Shown: one piece after another, positions 10,027 through 23,000 of the stretch
How positions within the stretch are numbered: position 1 is the first letter of the stretch
Layout of the letters: every line of letters starts with the position of its first letter
NCBI GenBank assembly: GCA_037013685.1
Contig: CM072908.1
Location: 4,043,001-4,107,000 of the forward strand
DNA from: Acridotheres tristis
Lineage: Eukaryota > Chordata > Aves > Passeriformes > Sturnidae
DNA length: 64,000 bases
Reading direction: 5' to 3'
The notes under the pieces: model-generated
What the model was told of the DNA's origin: nothing
The model's input: only the letters and a program-made list of their open reading frames with translations
Databases searched by the model: none
Program-made: the position numbers and the translations under genes

Positions 10027-12223
10027 ATGGACTCCGACTCCTGCGCTTCGCCGTTCGCCCCGGAGGTGAGCCGGAGTCCCGAGGGGAAAAAGGAAGGGAA
10101 GGGAGGAGCGGGGAGGGAACAGAAGGGGAGGGGGTCCGTCACCCGCCGCCCGGCCCGGCCCGACCTGGCCTGGCCCGGCTCTGTCCGCCCGCCGGTGCCC
10201 GCTGCCCGTTCCCCGCCGCGGGGCGGGGGGCCGGGGCCATCTTGTGCCGCCGGGGCGAGGAATGGCGGCGGCGCCGCCCCGCCGTGCCCGCTGCGGGGGG
10301 GCTGCCTGGGGGCCCGGTATCGACGCCGGGGGGCGATGGGGATGGGGGGGGCACTGTCCGGTTCCGCCGCTATGGGGGTGGGGAGGCGGTGCGGGGCGCG
10401 GCGGGAGCGGCGGTGCCGCCTCCCACCGGCGGGCCCGGCCCCGCGGCCGCCGCTCACCCCCGCCCCTTGCAGGACTTCTCCCCCGGCTCCCGGCGGCACC
10501 GCACCGTGGAGGACTTCAATAAGTTCTGCACCTTCGTCTTGGCCTACGCCGGCTACATCCCGTACCCGCAGGAGGTGAGTTGCACCTGGGGGCACCGGGG
10601 GGCCCTGGGGGCACCGGGGGGCACTCGGGGGCACCGGGCTGGTCTGTCAGACCGGCTGCTCCAGCAGTCACGGCCCCGCGCCGGGCCTGAACAAAAGGGG
10701 AACCGCGGCGGCTGGAGACTCTGGGGACGGGGCGGGTGGTGCCCGGCGTGGGCGGGGTGAAAAACGTCGGATCCGGCATCGCTCCTACTGCTCCCCGGGC
10801 TCGGGAGCTCTAGTCGCAGAAAGCCCCGGGGTGGCGTGTAGGGAGAGCGGGAGCGGCAGCGTCCCGGGGGACAGGGGACAGTACCCAGAGGAAAGCGCCT
10901 CGGGGACAGGGCACAGTGCTTCAAGAAACAGGGGACAGCGTGCCTGGGGACGGGGGACACCACTCTAGGGGACAAGGCACAGCACCTCAGGGATGGGGCA
11001 GAGTGCCCTGGGGGACAGGACAGTGCCTTGCCCACATGCGAATCTGCTCCGGGTCAAACTGTTACCTATTTCCCCGACGTGTTCCAGGAAACACCGCTGA
11101 GGAACAGCCCTAGCCCTCCCAACAGCACTGGAGGCACGATTGACAGTGATAGCTGGGACCCCCGCTTCAATGACACCCCCTCCTCTGTCTCCCTGCCCGC
11201 CAAGAACAGAAAGAACTTTAGTCAGCTTAAGCGAGCAAAACCGTACGGTTCCCTGTTCCAGCGGGCAAAGACCAGCAACTTCCTGCCAGAGAGAAAGCAA
11301 ATCGATAAGATCAGGAAGAAGAAAAAGCTGAAAAGAAGGGAAACAGAGGTGTCTGCAGAGGAGGACTATGAGGAGAAGCTGCTGGATCTGGAGGCAGAGG
11401 ACTCTTATACAGAGACGCCGATGAGCCCCTCATCAGAGGGTGACCCTCAGTCTGTGACTGAGCACTGCTCAGTGTGGGACTCTGACACCCCTTCCAGTGT
11501 CTCCTACTCTGCTGTGACAGCTGAGCAGACAGTGGAGATCCAGAGCGTGGGCAAGCGAACAGTCATTCGGCAGGGCAAGCAAGTGGTTTTTCGGGATGAG
11601 GACGGCACTGGTGATGACGAGGACATCATGGTGGATTCAGGTAGGTGGCCTGGCTGTCCAAGAGAATTAGTCAGGTGGAAGAGTGGTCCTTTACTTATAG
11701 CCTGAGGATAATGCCGAGGAGCACTGCCTGGGTGGAATTCAGAAGCAATTGGGTTTTTGTGGGGAGGGAGATGGGTTGGCTCTTTCTGCAATTAACTGAG
11801 TGAAGAACTGCAACTTTATAGAAGCAGCCTCTTGTGTGCTGCTGAGAGTCTCTTCCCGTGCAAGAGAGACCTGGAAAAAGGGGCAGAGTGCCTGTCGTTG
11901 AAACGCAAGTAGTTAATTTAGCATGAAAGGAGAGAAAATTCCTGGTGTGAGAGGTGTCAGCCACTAAAAACGTATCTTTGACATTTGTCTTTGCAGATGA
12001 TGACTCATGGGACCTGGTCACTTGCTTCTGCATGAAGCCTTTTGCTGGGCGGCCGATGATCGAGTGCAACGAGTGCCACACCTGGATCCACCTCTCCTGC
12101 GCCAAAATCCGCAAGTCAAACGTCCCAGAGATCTACATCTGCCAGAAGTGCCGGGACTCCAAGTTTGACATTCGCCGTTCGAACCGCTCCCGGACCGGCT
12201 CGCGCAGGCGCTTTCTGGACTAG
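10027..12223 (+). CDS. PHF13: PHF13 (SPOC1), PHD-finger H3K4me3 reader
   Basis: Four coding exons, 10027-10065, 10473-10574, 11088-11640 and 11997-12223, encode 306 residues (human 300). Splice phases are 0, 0 and 1. The start has G at -3 and +4. The N-terminal block [23 protein letters not shown] is highly conserved. A lysine/arginine cluster at about residues 116-132 is the likely nuclear localisation signal. An acidic run (about 220-237) precedes the C-terminal PHD finger with zinc ligands C241, C243, C255, C258, H263, C266, C280 and C283 and the conserved W261. In mammals PHF13 binds H3K4me2/3 and affects chromatin condensation, transcription and DNA repair. Introns are 407, 513 and 356 bp; the second carries two minisatellites. 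It shares a divergent promoter with KLHL21. Confidence 0.97.
10587..10638 (+). repeat. Short 19-bp G-rich minisatellite in PHF13 intron 2
   Basis: About 2.7 copies of a 19 bp unit (TGGGGGCACCGGGGGGCMC) begin 13 bp after the exon 2 donor. The first two copies differ at one base. Runs of five or six G could form G-quadruplexes. Confidence 0.85.
10865..11030 (+). repeat. Degenerate ~21-bp minisatellite in PHF13 intron 2
   Basis: Seven to eight imperfect units resembling GGGGACAGGGCACAGTGCCT run up to about 57 bp before the exon 3 acceptor. The copies differ by substitutions and small indels, so the array is old rather than freshly expanded. Confidence 0.75.
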
Positions 12224-12560
12224 GGGGGAGGCACATGCTGGTGCACTGTGTGGGTGGGCGAGCTGTGGGTACCGGCCGGGAGGCCGGGGAGCGCTCCCCT
12301 GAACTGCTGCTGCTCAGGCAGGAGGGCTGCCCAGCCGGCCTGTGGCCCAGGAACGAGGAATCGCCGAGCCGCGGGCAGCCGGAGCTGGGAGCGGCCGACT
12401 GGGCAGAACTGTGGCAAGAGACTATCTCGAGGGACAGATGAAGCTCTCTGAGTTCCGTGGAGTTTTGTCTGGTTACGATGACTGGGTGATGTACAATACC
12501 TTTGCCAAGCAGGTTTTCTCATCCCATTGGGAAACTGCAAATCTTCTCTGTGCTAGAAAA

Positions 12561-12599
12561 CTCCTCCTCCTCCCAAAGAGGGAGGGGAGGAGGAGGGAG
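12561..12599 (+). repeat. CU-rich/GA-rich inverted repeat in PHF13 3'UTR
   Basis: CTCCTCCTCCTCCC (12561-12574), a 5-nt AAAGA loop and a GGGAGGGGAGGAGGAG arm can pair over about 14 bp with a two-base bulge. In RNA this would be a stable hairpin. Confidence 0.7.
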
Positions 12600-14337
12600 T
12601 CTGTGTGAAGAGTCTGAAAAGTAAATGGCCCTGTGTTTTAAATTCAATGTGATATTATACCTGCCCATTTGTCCGTATAGATCAACCTTAGATATCCCAA
12701 GGTTCCGTAGGAGTCAGCCTCAGTGCTACCGGCCTCTGTGCGATCTGCTGCTGCTTCCACAGGCCTGAGCATAGGGAAGTTCTGTCATTTGGCATCATCC
12801 AAGTGCAAACGAGACCAGGGCTCCCTCCCGTGCCAAGGGACAGTGCCCTGGCAGGAAGGAGCAGCCTTTTTCCTGGACAGGCAGCGTGGGGGGTCAGTGG
12901 CATCAGATTCCTTCCTAGAAGGTCTCTTCTTACAGTGATTTTTTTCGTGATTTATTTGCATGATCAGCTCAAATGTGTGTATGGGGGGAAACTGCTCAAT
13001 TTCCTGTCCCTTCATTAACCTCTATGGTGCTGTTTTAAGAAGATGACTCTCCCTTTTCTCAGCCCAGAATTCAAACATGGGCTGTAAAAGAGGACAAAGG
13101 AAATGTAGAACCTGGCAGGTCTGGTTTGGAATTTGATCACGTCCATCCAAGTATGACAGCTGAATTGACTTTTGCTTTCGCTGTTTGTTTTTTGAAACTG
13201 GACTGTAACTAAAAAGCCAGAATCTTTATTCTATTGGTAGCAGTGACACATATCAAAGTGAATGCAGGCCATGCAGCTACAGGATGAAGTGCAATGAGGA
13301 TCTGTCTGGTGCGGAGTGGACAGGAGAGCACTGAGGCCCTGGCCAGCCCTGCAGACAGGACCTCCTGGGCTTTAGCCCACGGGAAATCCCTTCAGGACCA
13401 CGATGGGAAGTCACAGCTCATACACAAAGCCAGGGAGATGCTGGCATTGTTCCTCACTAACCAGACAGATCCACACAGATCACATAAATCGAGTTGATGT
13501 TTTGAGGTGTTTCTCGAAGTTACGCTTGAACAGTGTGTGCTCTGTCCAGTAAGAGGCTCAGAGAAGCACTGGCTGGCACAGTGGCTGCAGCCAGGCCAGC
13601 TGTGCCAGCAGGAACACGTCCCCATGAGTTCTGCAGTCACACAGCATTGGAGCACTGCCTTGTCTGAGGACTGGCTCACCAGGAGATGTGTCCTGGTGAC
13701 GACTGAGGGTCTTGCTAGCACACAGGGTCAAGTGCCCTCCTTCAGACATCAGCCCCGGGGCTGCCAAAGCCTCAGGCAGTCGAGTACCACAGGGGCTCCA
13801 CGGTGTGGGGCAGGGTGACAGAAGTGCACAACATGCAACTGTTCTCTCCTGGTTCTTGATAAAAATCTTGTTCCACCAAGCTGTAACAGCTGACTGAGTT
13901 CGGAAAACCAACTTCTGTGAAATCTCAACTGTGACTGTGCTGTGCTGCCTTCAGAAGCTACGTGGAACCATCAAGGAGTTTGCCAAAGACTTGCCCCCAA
14001 CAGCTGCCTGACTGTGCTTTGCAGCCAGAAAAATAACCAAAGTTCTCCAGTGCTGCCATTTCCCCAGAAATGCTTTGGAAGATCCCAGCCACAACTGTGC
14101 AGGAGTTGGACCTGATCTGAAATTGGTATCTCTTGTGTTTACAGTGTGCCTGCAGTTCAACTGGACCTCTGTGGACTGCGTTCCTGAAGCTTTTATGGGA
14201 GAAATGGTGCACTGTCAAGTGAACTGGCTCTTTTTCACAGAGGTTCAACACTAATCAATGTGACTGACTTGTTCTGTCCCCTTTTCGGATTTATCCCAGT
14301 GGATGGTGTCCAGCACGTTACAGTATCAACAGAGAGA

Positions 14338-14343
14338 AATAAA
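14338..14343 (+). terminator. PHF13: PHF13 polyadenylation signal
   Basis: AATAAA, followed about 40-110 bases later by T-rich sequence. It is the best hexamer downstream of PHF13 on this strand. Confidence 0.6.
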
Positions 14344-14360
14344 AAAGTAACATCTCCATT

Positions 14361-16850
14361 CTTTTAGTTCATCACTTTCAGCCATGTATAATTATAGTTT
14401 AATTCAGAACTTTATTTTTTCATTAAAACTTTTAATGAACCATGTTTTTTTCTTAAATGTGAGACAAATGAACAATGAGTTTGTTATATTCCAAACTCAG
14501 GAGTCTGCTGTTATGATTTATTGGTTTGTGAACTGTTGTGCCAGGCAGCAGGAAGACTTGACACTTGAAGTGCTGTTCTCAAAACAATACACTTGGGGAG
14601 TGGAAGAGCTGGCAGATACCGCCTTTCTATGGAGCAGCTGCTCCTTGCTAGCCTCTGCTTAGAGTGTGGGACATGGTGATGGAGCCTTGTGGCTGGGCAG
14701 GGTGGGAGGGTTGGGAGGCAGGGACAGTGGTGGGCCTGTGCCAGGGGCCTGCTGAAGGGTGCAATGACTGAGCTCAGGGACAGGGTTCAAGCCAGGATGC
14801 CGATGGTGTCGGGAGTGCACAGTCCTGGCACCAGGTCCTGCAGCCTCAGAAACAGCCTTGCAGCAGCACTGCATTCCCTTGCAAGGACTGGAGGCTTGGC
14901 CAGATCCAAAACAAGCTCCTGTGAACCCTCTGGGAGCTGTGTTGAAAGAGCGCTCCCTCCCTCCCTCCCCATCACTGGGCAGCACCGAGGACTCCAACCA
15001 TCCAAGCGCTGCTGGAGCCTTGGTGCCACCCTGCAGCTCGTGTATGTGCCACAACCCTGCAGGTACTGCTGCTCAGCCAGCTGCCATCAAAGCAGCAGCC
15101 TGAACACCTTGGCAAACTGAAAAGGTGGCTCAACCTTTTGGAAACAGCACGAGGTTGCAGTGGAAGCTAGGCTGGAAGCTCAGCTCTGCTTGCTTAGAGC
15201 TTTTATTTTAATTCTCTTGGTAATTTTGAATTATATAGTCATAAAAAGAAGTCCCAGGGGAGTTGTGGCTGTAAAATGGCAGCTGCTCTCACAGCAAGAA
15301 TATGGTGGTGAAGGCTGTGGTTCTGCAGTGGGGCTGTTCTTAACAGTTTTGGCAAAGCTTGACACTGACAGAAAACAAGGAAGAAAGGAGAGGGTTGGGG
15401 AGACTGACCCGAGTGTCTGGCTCTCAGGAATGTTCTTGTGCCAGTCTGTACAGGCTGAATCCTCACTTCTGACCATACACCTCACACAGTGACATCAAAA
15501 AGGAACTGAAGATTTAGATTTCTGCAGTCCCACCCAGCAGAGGTCAATATGCTGGATGGGATGGAGACTGCTGTTAGGTTTACAAAACCTGCAACCCTTG
15601 CCTTCAAGGGGTTTCATCTCAGGAACTTCCTACAGATGCAAAGGGAATGGGAGCTGCTTTTCAGCTGAATATAATTTATTGCACATTTTACATTTAATTT
15701 CAGATCGACAGAATATTGGCCATAAGTGAAATAAAGCCCTGCACCAGGAACTAGTCACAACTGAGAAGTTTTGGTTTTAATAAAAACAAATGAACACCCC
15801 TTCATAGTATCAACTTGTTTTTTACAGGAGAAGGCATTTCTTTTGGAAATCTCATTCTCCTTGTGCAATGACCTGAGCACAGAGAACCACAGCTGCCCAG
15901 AACACGGCCCAGGTCCATATCAGGAAAGGAGTTATGGCACGAGTTGTCAGAAGCAACTCTGCACTGCCAAGACATGGGTGTTTTCCCCTCTGCTCTCACC
16001 CATCAGCAATGAAGGCTGGTCTGGACTTAGCCAGAGCAAAATTATGACCAAGAACAGCCACCACGATTCCTTGTCTCTGCAAAAGCCTCAGATGTGCTGA
16101 CGTACTCAGTGTGTAGCTGTGTCACCAGCCCAGGACTGCCCTTCTGCTGGAAATCCCTGGCAGGGCTTCTAGGCAAGATAAAGCCAAGGGATCTATGCTG
16201 TAATAGCTGCTTTTCAGAAAGGGCAGATGAGTGTTTACAGTTTCAGCTCTTTGTCCATTTGGCCTCTCTCCTCACTTTGGTATGGTTTACTTTATGAACT
16301 ACATTTATTTTTGCTAGAAATAAATAAGATGTGAAGAGATAGTTGCAGCATCAGAATCAAATGAAATTAATTGCTGTCATTCTCCCTCACTTGCTTTCCT
16401 CTTTTCTGGAAATCCTTGACAATACATGGTTGTGGGTGGCAGAAGAATTAATAAACCTAGGATACACCGTGTTCTTGTCTGGAAGAGCAGTGTTGGAAAT
16501 GAGCAGCTGGACAGATTGGTACTGAAGAGGTCCATGTTAATTCAAAAGGCAAATTCATTCATACTTAAGCACATACTTTTCTTAACAAGTGCATTTCAAA
16601 CACAGATTTGAGATTGAAACAATCACTGACCTCTCTCCAAAAGTATTTGCACAGGGGACTTCCAGGAGGTGGCCAGAGAACTGAAATTCCCCTCACCAGA
16701 AGAAGGTGTGTTACCTACCCCAGGAAGCACATGGTGAAGTGAGAACAACAGGTCTTCGTCCCTGCTGAGTGCCAGGAGAGAGGTGTGAGTGCAGGACGGG
16801 CCGTGGGCAGCTGAGGGTGCCCGCTCAGCCCCTGGGCAGAAAGCACTGTG
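14361..16850. other. PHF13-DNAJC11 intergenic gap, no gene recognised
   Basis: In the human locus THAP3 lies here. I looked on both strands for the THAP-domain signature (an N-terminal C2CH pattern with the MPKSC-type start) and saw none. The open frames present are GC-driven and do not resemble known proteins. Confidence 0.6.
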
Positions 16851-16868
16851 CACTCAGAGTCACGCTGC

Positions 16869-16874
16869 TTTATT
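16869..16874 (-). terminator. DNAJC11: DNAJC11 polyadenylation signal
   Basis: TTTATT on the + strand is AATAAA on the minus strand, 206-211 bases after the DNAJC11 stop. This gives a short 3'UTR of about 230 bases. Confidence 0.65.
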
Positions 16875-17079
16875 GGGTACCGAGCCACAACTCAGATATT
16901 GCCTGGGAGCCGCCTGGAGCAGCAGAGTCTGTCCTTTTGTCCCTAACAGAACTGGCAGGACACCACCTGCTATACAGACAGTAAAAATAAAAAGTGTCTC
17001 TGTTCAAACTCGCAGCGTCCGGGGGAGGTTTTGCACTTTCCGTTGACCCAGGTACCGTGAGAGAAGCGTGTTCCCTGGA

Positions 17080-20000
17080 TTAGCCATCGGCATCGATCCT
17101 GTGAGCTGTGGGGGAGAACAAGGGATGGACACATGCTGGAGCCCACCATTGTACAAGGACAGGCAGGAACGTTTCTGGCTGCTAATTAGACACAACTCAA
17201 ATACGCCTCCAACGCACTTCTGGAAGCTCTGTCAGTTGGATGTGCTGCTCACACTGGGCAGGGAGCTAGTCTAGGGCAAACAAAGGTCTGTGCCCTTGAG
17301 CCAACCCACCAGACCCACAGGGGCGCCAGTAAAAGTTGTCACAAACAGATACCAGTTTCACAGTTATTCCAGCAGGGAAAACATTTTGGCAGGTAAGATA
17401 AAGGGGACAAGATCTGACTCAGGCCTCCATACATTGCATGAAATTCAGTCCCCAGATGGCCACCCAGTGCTGTGAACTGCACAGAAGGATACTGCCATCT
17501 GTGGGAGGCCTCTGCTTCCAGCCCCAGTTATAGGTACAGACTAGCTGGTACAAACAGCTGCAGAGCTGCTGCTGAGTTCTTCTGGGCCTTACTCCAGAGG
17601 CAAGTCATGGTCAATAACCTCAGTTCTAAACCCCAGAACCCCAGTTCTGTGTGCTTCACCACAGAGCTGAAGTAGTCCATTACTGGTTCCCCAAGGAAGA
17701 TGCTGTGCTACTTACACTGCTTTGGTATCCTAAGGGCCTCGTTGTCAGCTGACATCACTTGGTGCAGAACTCCTCGGAACTGATAAAGCACTTTCAAACT
17801 CTTCTCCTCACCCACACAGGGATCGTAGAAGCCTGGAAGCCCAGCCTTGAACCACAGAAGGACAGACTGAGTATCAGAGAATGGACTTTCAAAGTTCTCC
17901 AGCTGGCCAAAAACATTTATAAGTGCCAGGACAAGGTGTCATTAAAAAAAAAAAAAAAAGGAGTTTTGCTGCCAGCAAGGTGAGACACTGGGGAATCACC
18001 TCTACAAGTTCTTGGTGCATAAAAGTAAACCAGGGGTTTGGGAAGTTTCTGGTGTACAGCCCCAGGGTCTGTAACACCCACTGTCCCACAATGCAGACAG
18101 CAGCACTGGAAAAGCCCTGAGAAATAGAAATTCCTGGAAGTTTGTAATACTTGGTATGCAAATAGCATCTGTAAATTGATCCAGAGCCACTGCAGAGATC
18201 CCCTGGCAGGATACCACATGGTTCAAATGGAATTCTGGACCACACATCTGAGTCCCTGAATCTGGGCTTTGACAGAACAACTACGTACCTTGGAAGCCTC
18301 TGTAAGGATGAGTTTAGAATCCTTCACCAAGCACTGCAGAGGCACAGTCACGTCTATAACCTTCACCTTCTCATTCTTCCTGCTGTTGTCATTAACAAAC
18401 TTCCCATACCAGGCGTTCACTACAATCAGACCTGCATTTCCCAGGAAATCACAACTGTGATGGAAGGCTTCCACTGACAAAAAGACCATCCCAGACCAGC
18501 ATTTTCTCTTGCTTTCAGTGAGATTTACTTCTCCTGGCCTGGACCGATGCTTCCCAACAAAGAACAACATTTTTATTTGGGCATTTGCTAGCAACCTTCA
18601 GCACTAGAATGGAGTGACAGGACCTCAGTGGCACACTGATGTGACATTCCAAGTGATTTCAGTCCACTTTGGAACATTCTGTGGAAAATTGCTAGTAACC
18701 ATCAGAGATCAGATTCCTACTATGATCCAGGAGCAAACCATGTAAGCTGAACTTCAGACTACAACTTTTGCACCTATTTATACACACACCTCTCTCCAGG
18801 AGAGAGGTGAATCCAGACTGTTGTCTTCAGTCTGTTGATCCACTTCATACCATGTCCCAAGATAATATTCTGTGATCCCTCCTAAGCTCAGGTAGCTGGA
18901 GCTGAGTCATAATGGGGCTCCCCTACTACATGCACAGCAGCAACTATGCTGCACTTCATCGGGAGTGGGAATGAAGAAACAACACTTTTGCATTGTTCCT
19001 TCTCTCCAAATTTATAGAACAAGTAAATTATATCATCATCTTTACCCATTTTGGCTTCCTCTGCTTCAATTATCCTTCGGACTGACTCCTGCATTAACCG
19101 GACCTGTCACAAGTGGCAGAGCAGAAATCACAGAGCAGTAATGGTCAGATACTGTGGCCAAAGGAGAATGGTCCAGAGTGAAAAGACTAAGGGGACTGAG
19201 TTACAAGAAAGACTCACTGCAGCTTCAGCCTCTTGCTTCTTCTGTAGGATGTCGCTGGCTGTGCTCTCCCTCTGCTTCTCCAGCTCTCTGGCAGAAGGAA
19301 AACAACATCTCACCAGGAATACATGCCTGGGATTCAGGCAGAAGCTGGCAGGGTCTGCTTACCCACCCAACTACAATGACCCACAACCTCACAAATGAGC
19401 ACGAGTGAGACTCCTCAGGAATGTGCAAGCTCACCTCTCCTTCTGTGCCCTGAGGTAGGGTTTGATGACCAGCCTGTGCATGGCGAAGTAGACAACGAGA
19501 GGTCCCACAGTGGCATAGAACACAGCGCTGGGAAGCAGCTGATCTGTTAGATGGACAGGGAAGAAGTAGGTCTGGCTGGCCCTATTCAGCCTGCAACAAA
19601 GAAGAGCAGAGGGATGGTAAGAGGAAAAGCAGAGCTGGATGTACTCGATGAAGTACACTTAGCAGCAGTGGGTGCCCATGAACCAAAGGGAGATGAATGA
19701 GGAGCTCAAAAAGGTGAAAGCCTGATAAACTGACAAAGCCAACGGCAGGAAAGGCAGCTGACACTAGCCAGAGCCAGACTCTGAAGTAGCAGCTTGTGAC
19801 AGTACCTGACCATTCTGAAGTTCTTTTTTTAATCTTAGGAGAATTTGCTTGGTCATTAAATTCAACAGAAAAAGGGATGAATATCCCCATGAAAGAAGTG
19901 AAAATGCTTCTAGACAAAGCTTATGTTCATAACACCTGCATGGGCCTTCACGGCAGGCAGAATATTTTTCTAATGCCTGTAACAATATTTATTTTAGAAA

Positions 20001-23000
20001 ACATGAGTTTCCTTGGGCCTGAATTCTTCAGGCCCTTCAGCAGTTTCACACCCCACCTGTAGCTGGCCCCAATTCAAGTGCACCACAGCAAAGGGACACT
20101 TAATGAGCTCTGTCACTCAGTGGACTGCACCTTCTTAATGGTACAATCATCTGCATTAGGTAATGGTAATTCCCTAATTCAAGCATTCACTTGTATACAG
20201 CATAATACACATGGAATCCATCTCTACTAATATTTTCAGAAATCTTCCATTCACTTACCAGAGTGCTCCAAATCTCACTTTAAGCTGTATTTATCAGAAT
20301 ATTCTGATGCACACACACAGACAGGTGGCTCAGGCTGTGAGTCACACCAGTGGATGGCACCCACTGCTTATGAGGGGCTTACAGCTTGTATTAGAGTTGA
20401 GGGCAGCTGCACCCTCTCCCAGTGATGTATCAATACACCTGTATTGACCTGGGACTGGGACCTTTCCACCTGAATACTGGAAATAGAATCATGGAGGTTA
20501 TGGTCAGCCTCTGCAATAAAGAGTTGAGATCTTGAACTGACTTGATTTTCAAGGACACTCCTTGAGGAACACCAACGCTGACAGTGGCTCCTAAAACACT
20601 GTGTCGGGAAATCTTCCTCTCTGCTCCATACTCCACTATGGTCCCAAAGAAACCCGCCCTAGAATGACAGAACCAAGAACTGTTAAGACAGAGAAGACAC
20701 TTGAATTTGTCTTTACTGAACCCAGTAATTCCCAAACAAGTAAAGCATAGAAATGCATCTGTTTGCAGCAGATGTTGGCCTCTGGAAGATTCACGGTGTG
20801 AATCTATCTCCAAGATGAGATTAGACCTTCCAGCTTGCTAAGTAGTAAACAAGAACTTCTGGCTTTCTTACTGGGGATGATATAGAGATATCATACACAA
20901 GTATTATAAGTTCCACTTAACTGCAGAGGCACAAAGGACCAAGCCTCCAAGACATTCACTTCAGCATTTACCAGATTTGAAGAGTGAAAAGTAGGCTCCC
21001 GAAGGCCACAGAAGCATTTGGTTTGTGTGGAACCTGGAGACTACAGCAGCAGGAGAGGACAGTCCTCAGGCTGTGAGCAATGTGAATTCCCTTCTGAGCA
21101 CTTACTTGAGAGAACCTTTCACTCGTGTTTGATCCTCATCCTGAAACTTATGCTGGTAACTGACCATCACGAAAGAATGGGGGATTCCCAGCTGAAACAC
21201 AAAGGCACAAATGTATCAAAACTTACCCTTGACCACTGCTGTCCCCCAAATTCCTTCCTAAACCCTGAAGCACCGAACACACAGCAGTGTTTGCCACTTA
21301 CAACCTCTGCTGCTTGTGTTGTCCTGACCTTAATCTAAGCTGACCAACAATGACAGTGCCAAGACCTGTGCTCTGCCAAACAGCTGGTTACCTACATTAG
21401 GTCTAACATGAGATATACCAACTGCTCCCTTAACCTCTAATCCCAAGGAAAATACTGCTGGGACAGGAAGGTGAGGCCGTTCTCTCCCACGGGGCAGGAT
21501 CACTGTCCCACCTGTGGCTCTCACCTGCATGGCCACAGTGAAGTGGCTGGTTTTGGTGTCCCGGACAATACTGGTGTTCATGGCTGACTGGATGCCCCAC
21601 CTCCATTGCAAGTAGCCCATGGTGTTCTTGTCCAGGTTGCGGGCCAGGACTGTGGTGAGGCCGGGGCGGACCCCGCGGGATGAGAACTGCAGGGCACAGT
21701 TTGTGGTGATGAAACTAGAGAAATGAGGAAAAACTCATCAGTGAAAAAACACGGGCTCCCAGGTGGCTTCAGAGTCCTTGCCCAGGAACTTTACTGAGTG
21801 CCCAGAGACAATTCTGCAAAAAAGCACGATGCTCCAGGCTCTCAGGGAAAAGTAAAAACTAACTCAAACTGCCCTGAGCACAGCAGTGCTCAGAAAAGCA
21901 GGCTGTGCCCTGGTTCATTGTCTGTGCATGACGCTGCCCAGGCACTCAGCCTTCCCCTTCTCGCCCTGTGCAGATAACATCCTGGTCTCTGCAGAACAGC
22001 ACACTGGGCTGCTGGCACAGAGCAGCCCTGCTACTAAATAATCCTTGAACATCAGCTCTGAAAAACAGCGCTAAAGCACTCTCTGGGGAACAAGAATCCT
22101 GTACAAGCTCTGAGGAATGGCAGATTCACTAAATTCGAAAATATAAATAGAGGGAACCTACATGAGCTCCTATGATGCTCTGACATGTGGCTCCAGAGGC
22201 CTGACCTTGTATTCACCTTTGCAACCTGAGACCTCTATTCATTTGTGAACAGACAAGACACTAGTGGCAAATTTGGCATTATTTCCATAAAATATGACAG
22301 ATCATCTCCTGTTTTGCTGTCAGAAACTCCCTCTCAAACGTGGAAACCTCAGAAGAGTTCCCCCTTTTTTGTTCTGTTCCCAGAGCAAACTTCTGTTGCT
22401 CTGATTGAGATCCTGCCTCAAGTATGATGAATCATGACAAGATCAAGTACAAATCTAAGGACTTGGAACACAGACCTTCCTTAAACTGGAAATATGAAAA
22501 GGGAGGGCACCAACTCCCAGAAAGAATGTAGGCATTTTGACAATACAAGTATGACCTTAAGTCTAAAGCAAAAAATACCTTATTTTGTGGGACAGAAAAC
22601 AAATTCAAAATTAATGTGGAAGAGAATTCAAGTAATTTAGTTCCTTATTGTGGAATACTAACCACTAGGCTATTTTTCTAATATTTACCATCTTGGTGTA
22701 AGATTACGAAATATCTTCAGCCCAAAGAGAGGTCCGTGAAGGTCACCAGCTCCAAACTCCAACTGTTGGAATGCACAGTGCCAAGTGTTAGAAGAAAACA
22801 TCCTTTACTACAGTGACAAAGTATGTCACGAGCATAATTTTCATCACAGCTGTTTTACACATCTGAGTAACATTTACCACCTCTTTCAGCACCCTCCCTG
22901 TTCTGCAGCTTGGCATTTAGAAGAAGAAAAGGTGTCTCAGATTTGGAGCTCATGGGTAAAAAAAACTTTTGTAAAGCTACAGGTGACTGCTATTGGGATC

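Larger units (their letters stand above)
12224..14360 (+). other. PHF13: PHF13 3' untranslated region
   Basis: The sequence from the stop to the first canonical AATAAA on this strand (14338-14343) is about 2.1 kb, of similar order to the mammalian 3'UTR. It contains a strong purine/pyrimidine inverted repeat at 12561-12599. No coding potential was recognised. Confidence 0.6.

Noticed and set aside
9795..10760. 321-codon + strand open frame over PHF13 exons 1-2
   Set aside because: It reads through two real splice donors and the CpG-rich intron; only short parts coincide with true PHF13 coding sequence.
14659..15120. Overlapping 143- and 131-codon frames between PHF13 and DNAJC11
   Set aside because: Neither resembles a THAP domain or another family; they lie on opposite strands of the same GC-richer patch and are probably chance.
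18940..19046. GATGATGA near the DNAJC11 exon 13 donor as a C/D snoRNA box
   Set aside because: It starts at the splice donor itself, with no terminal stem and no convincing D box at the right distance.
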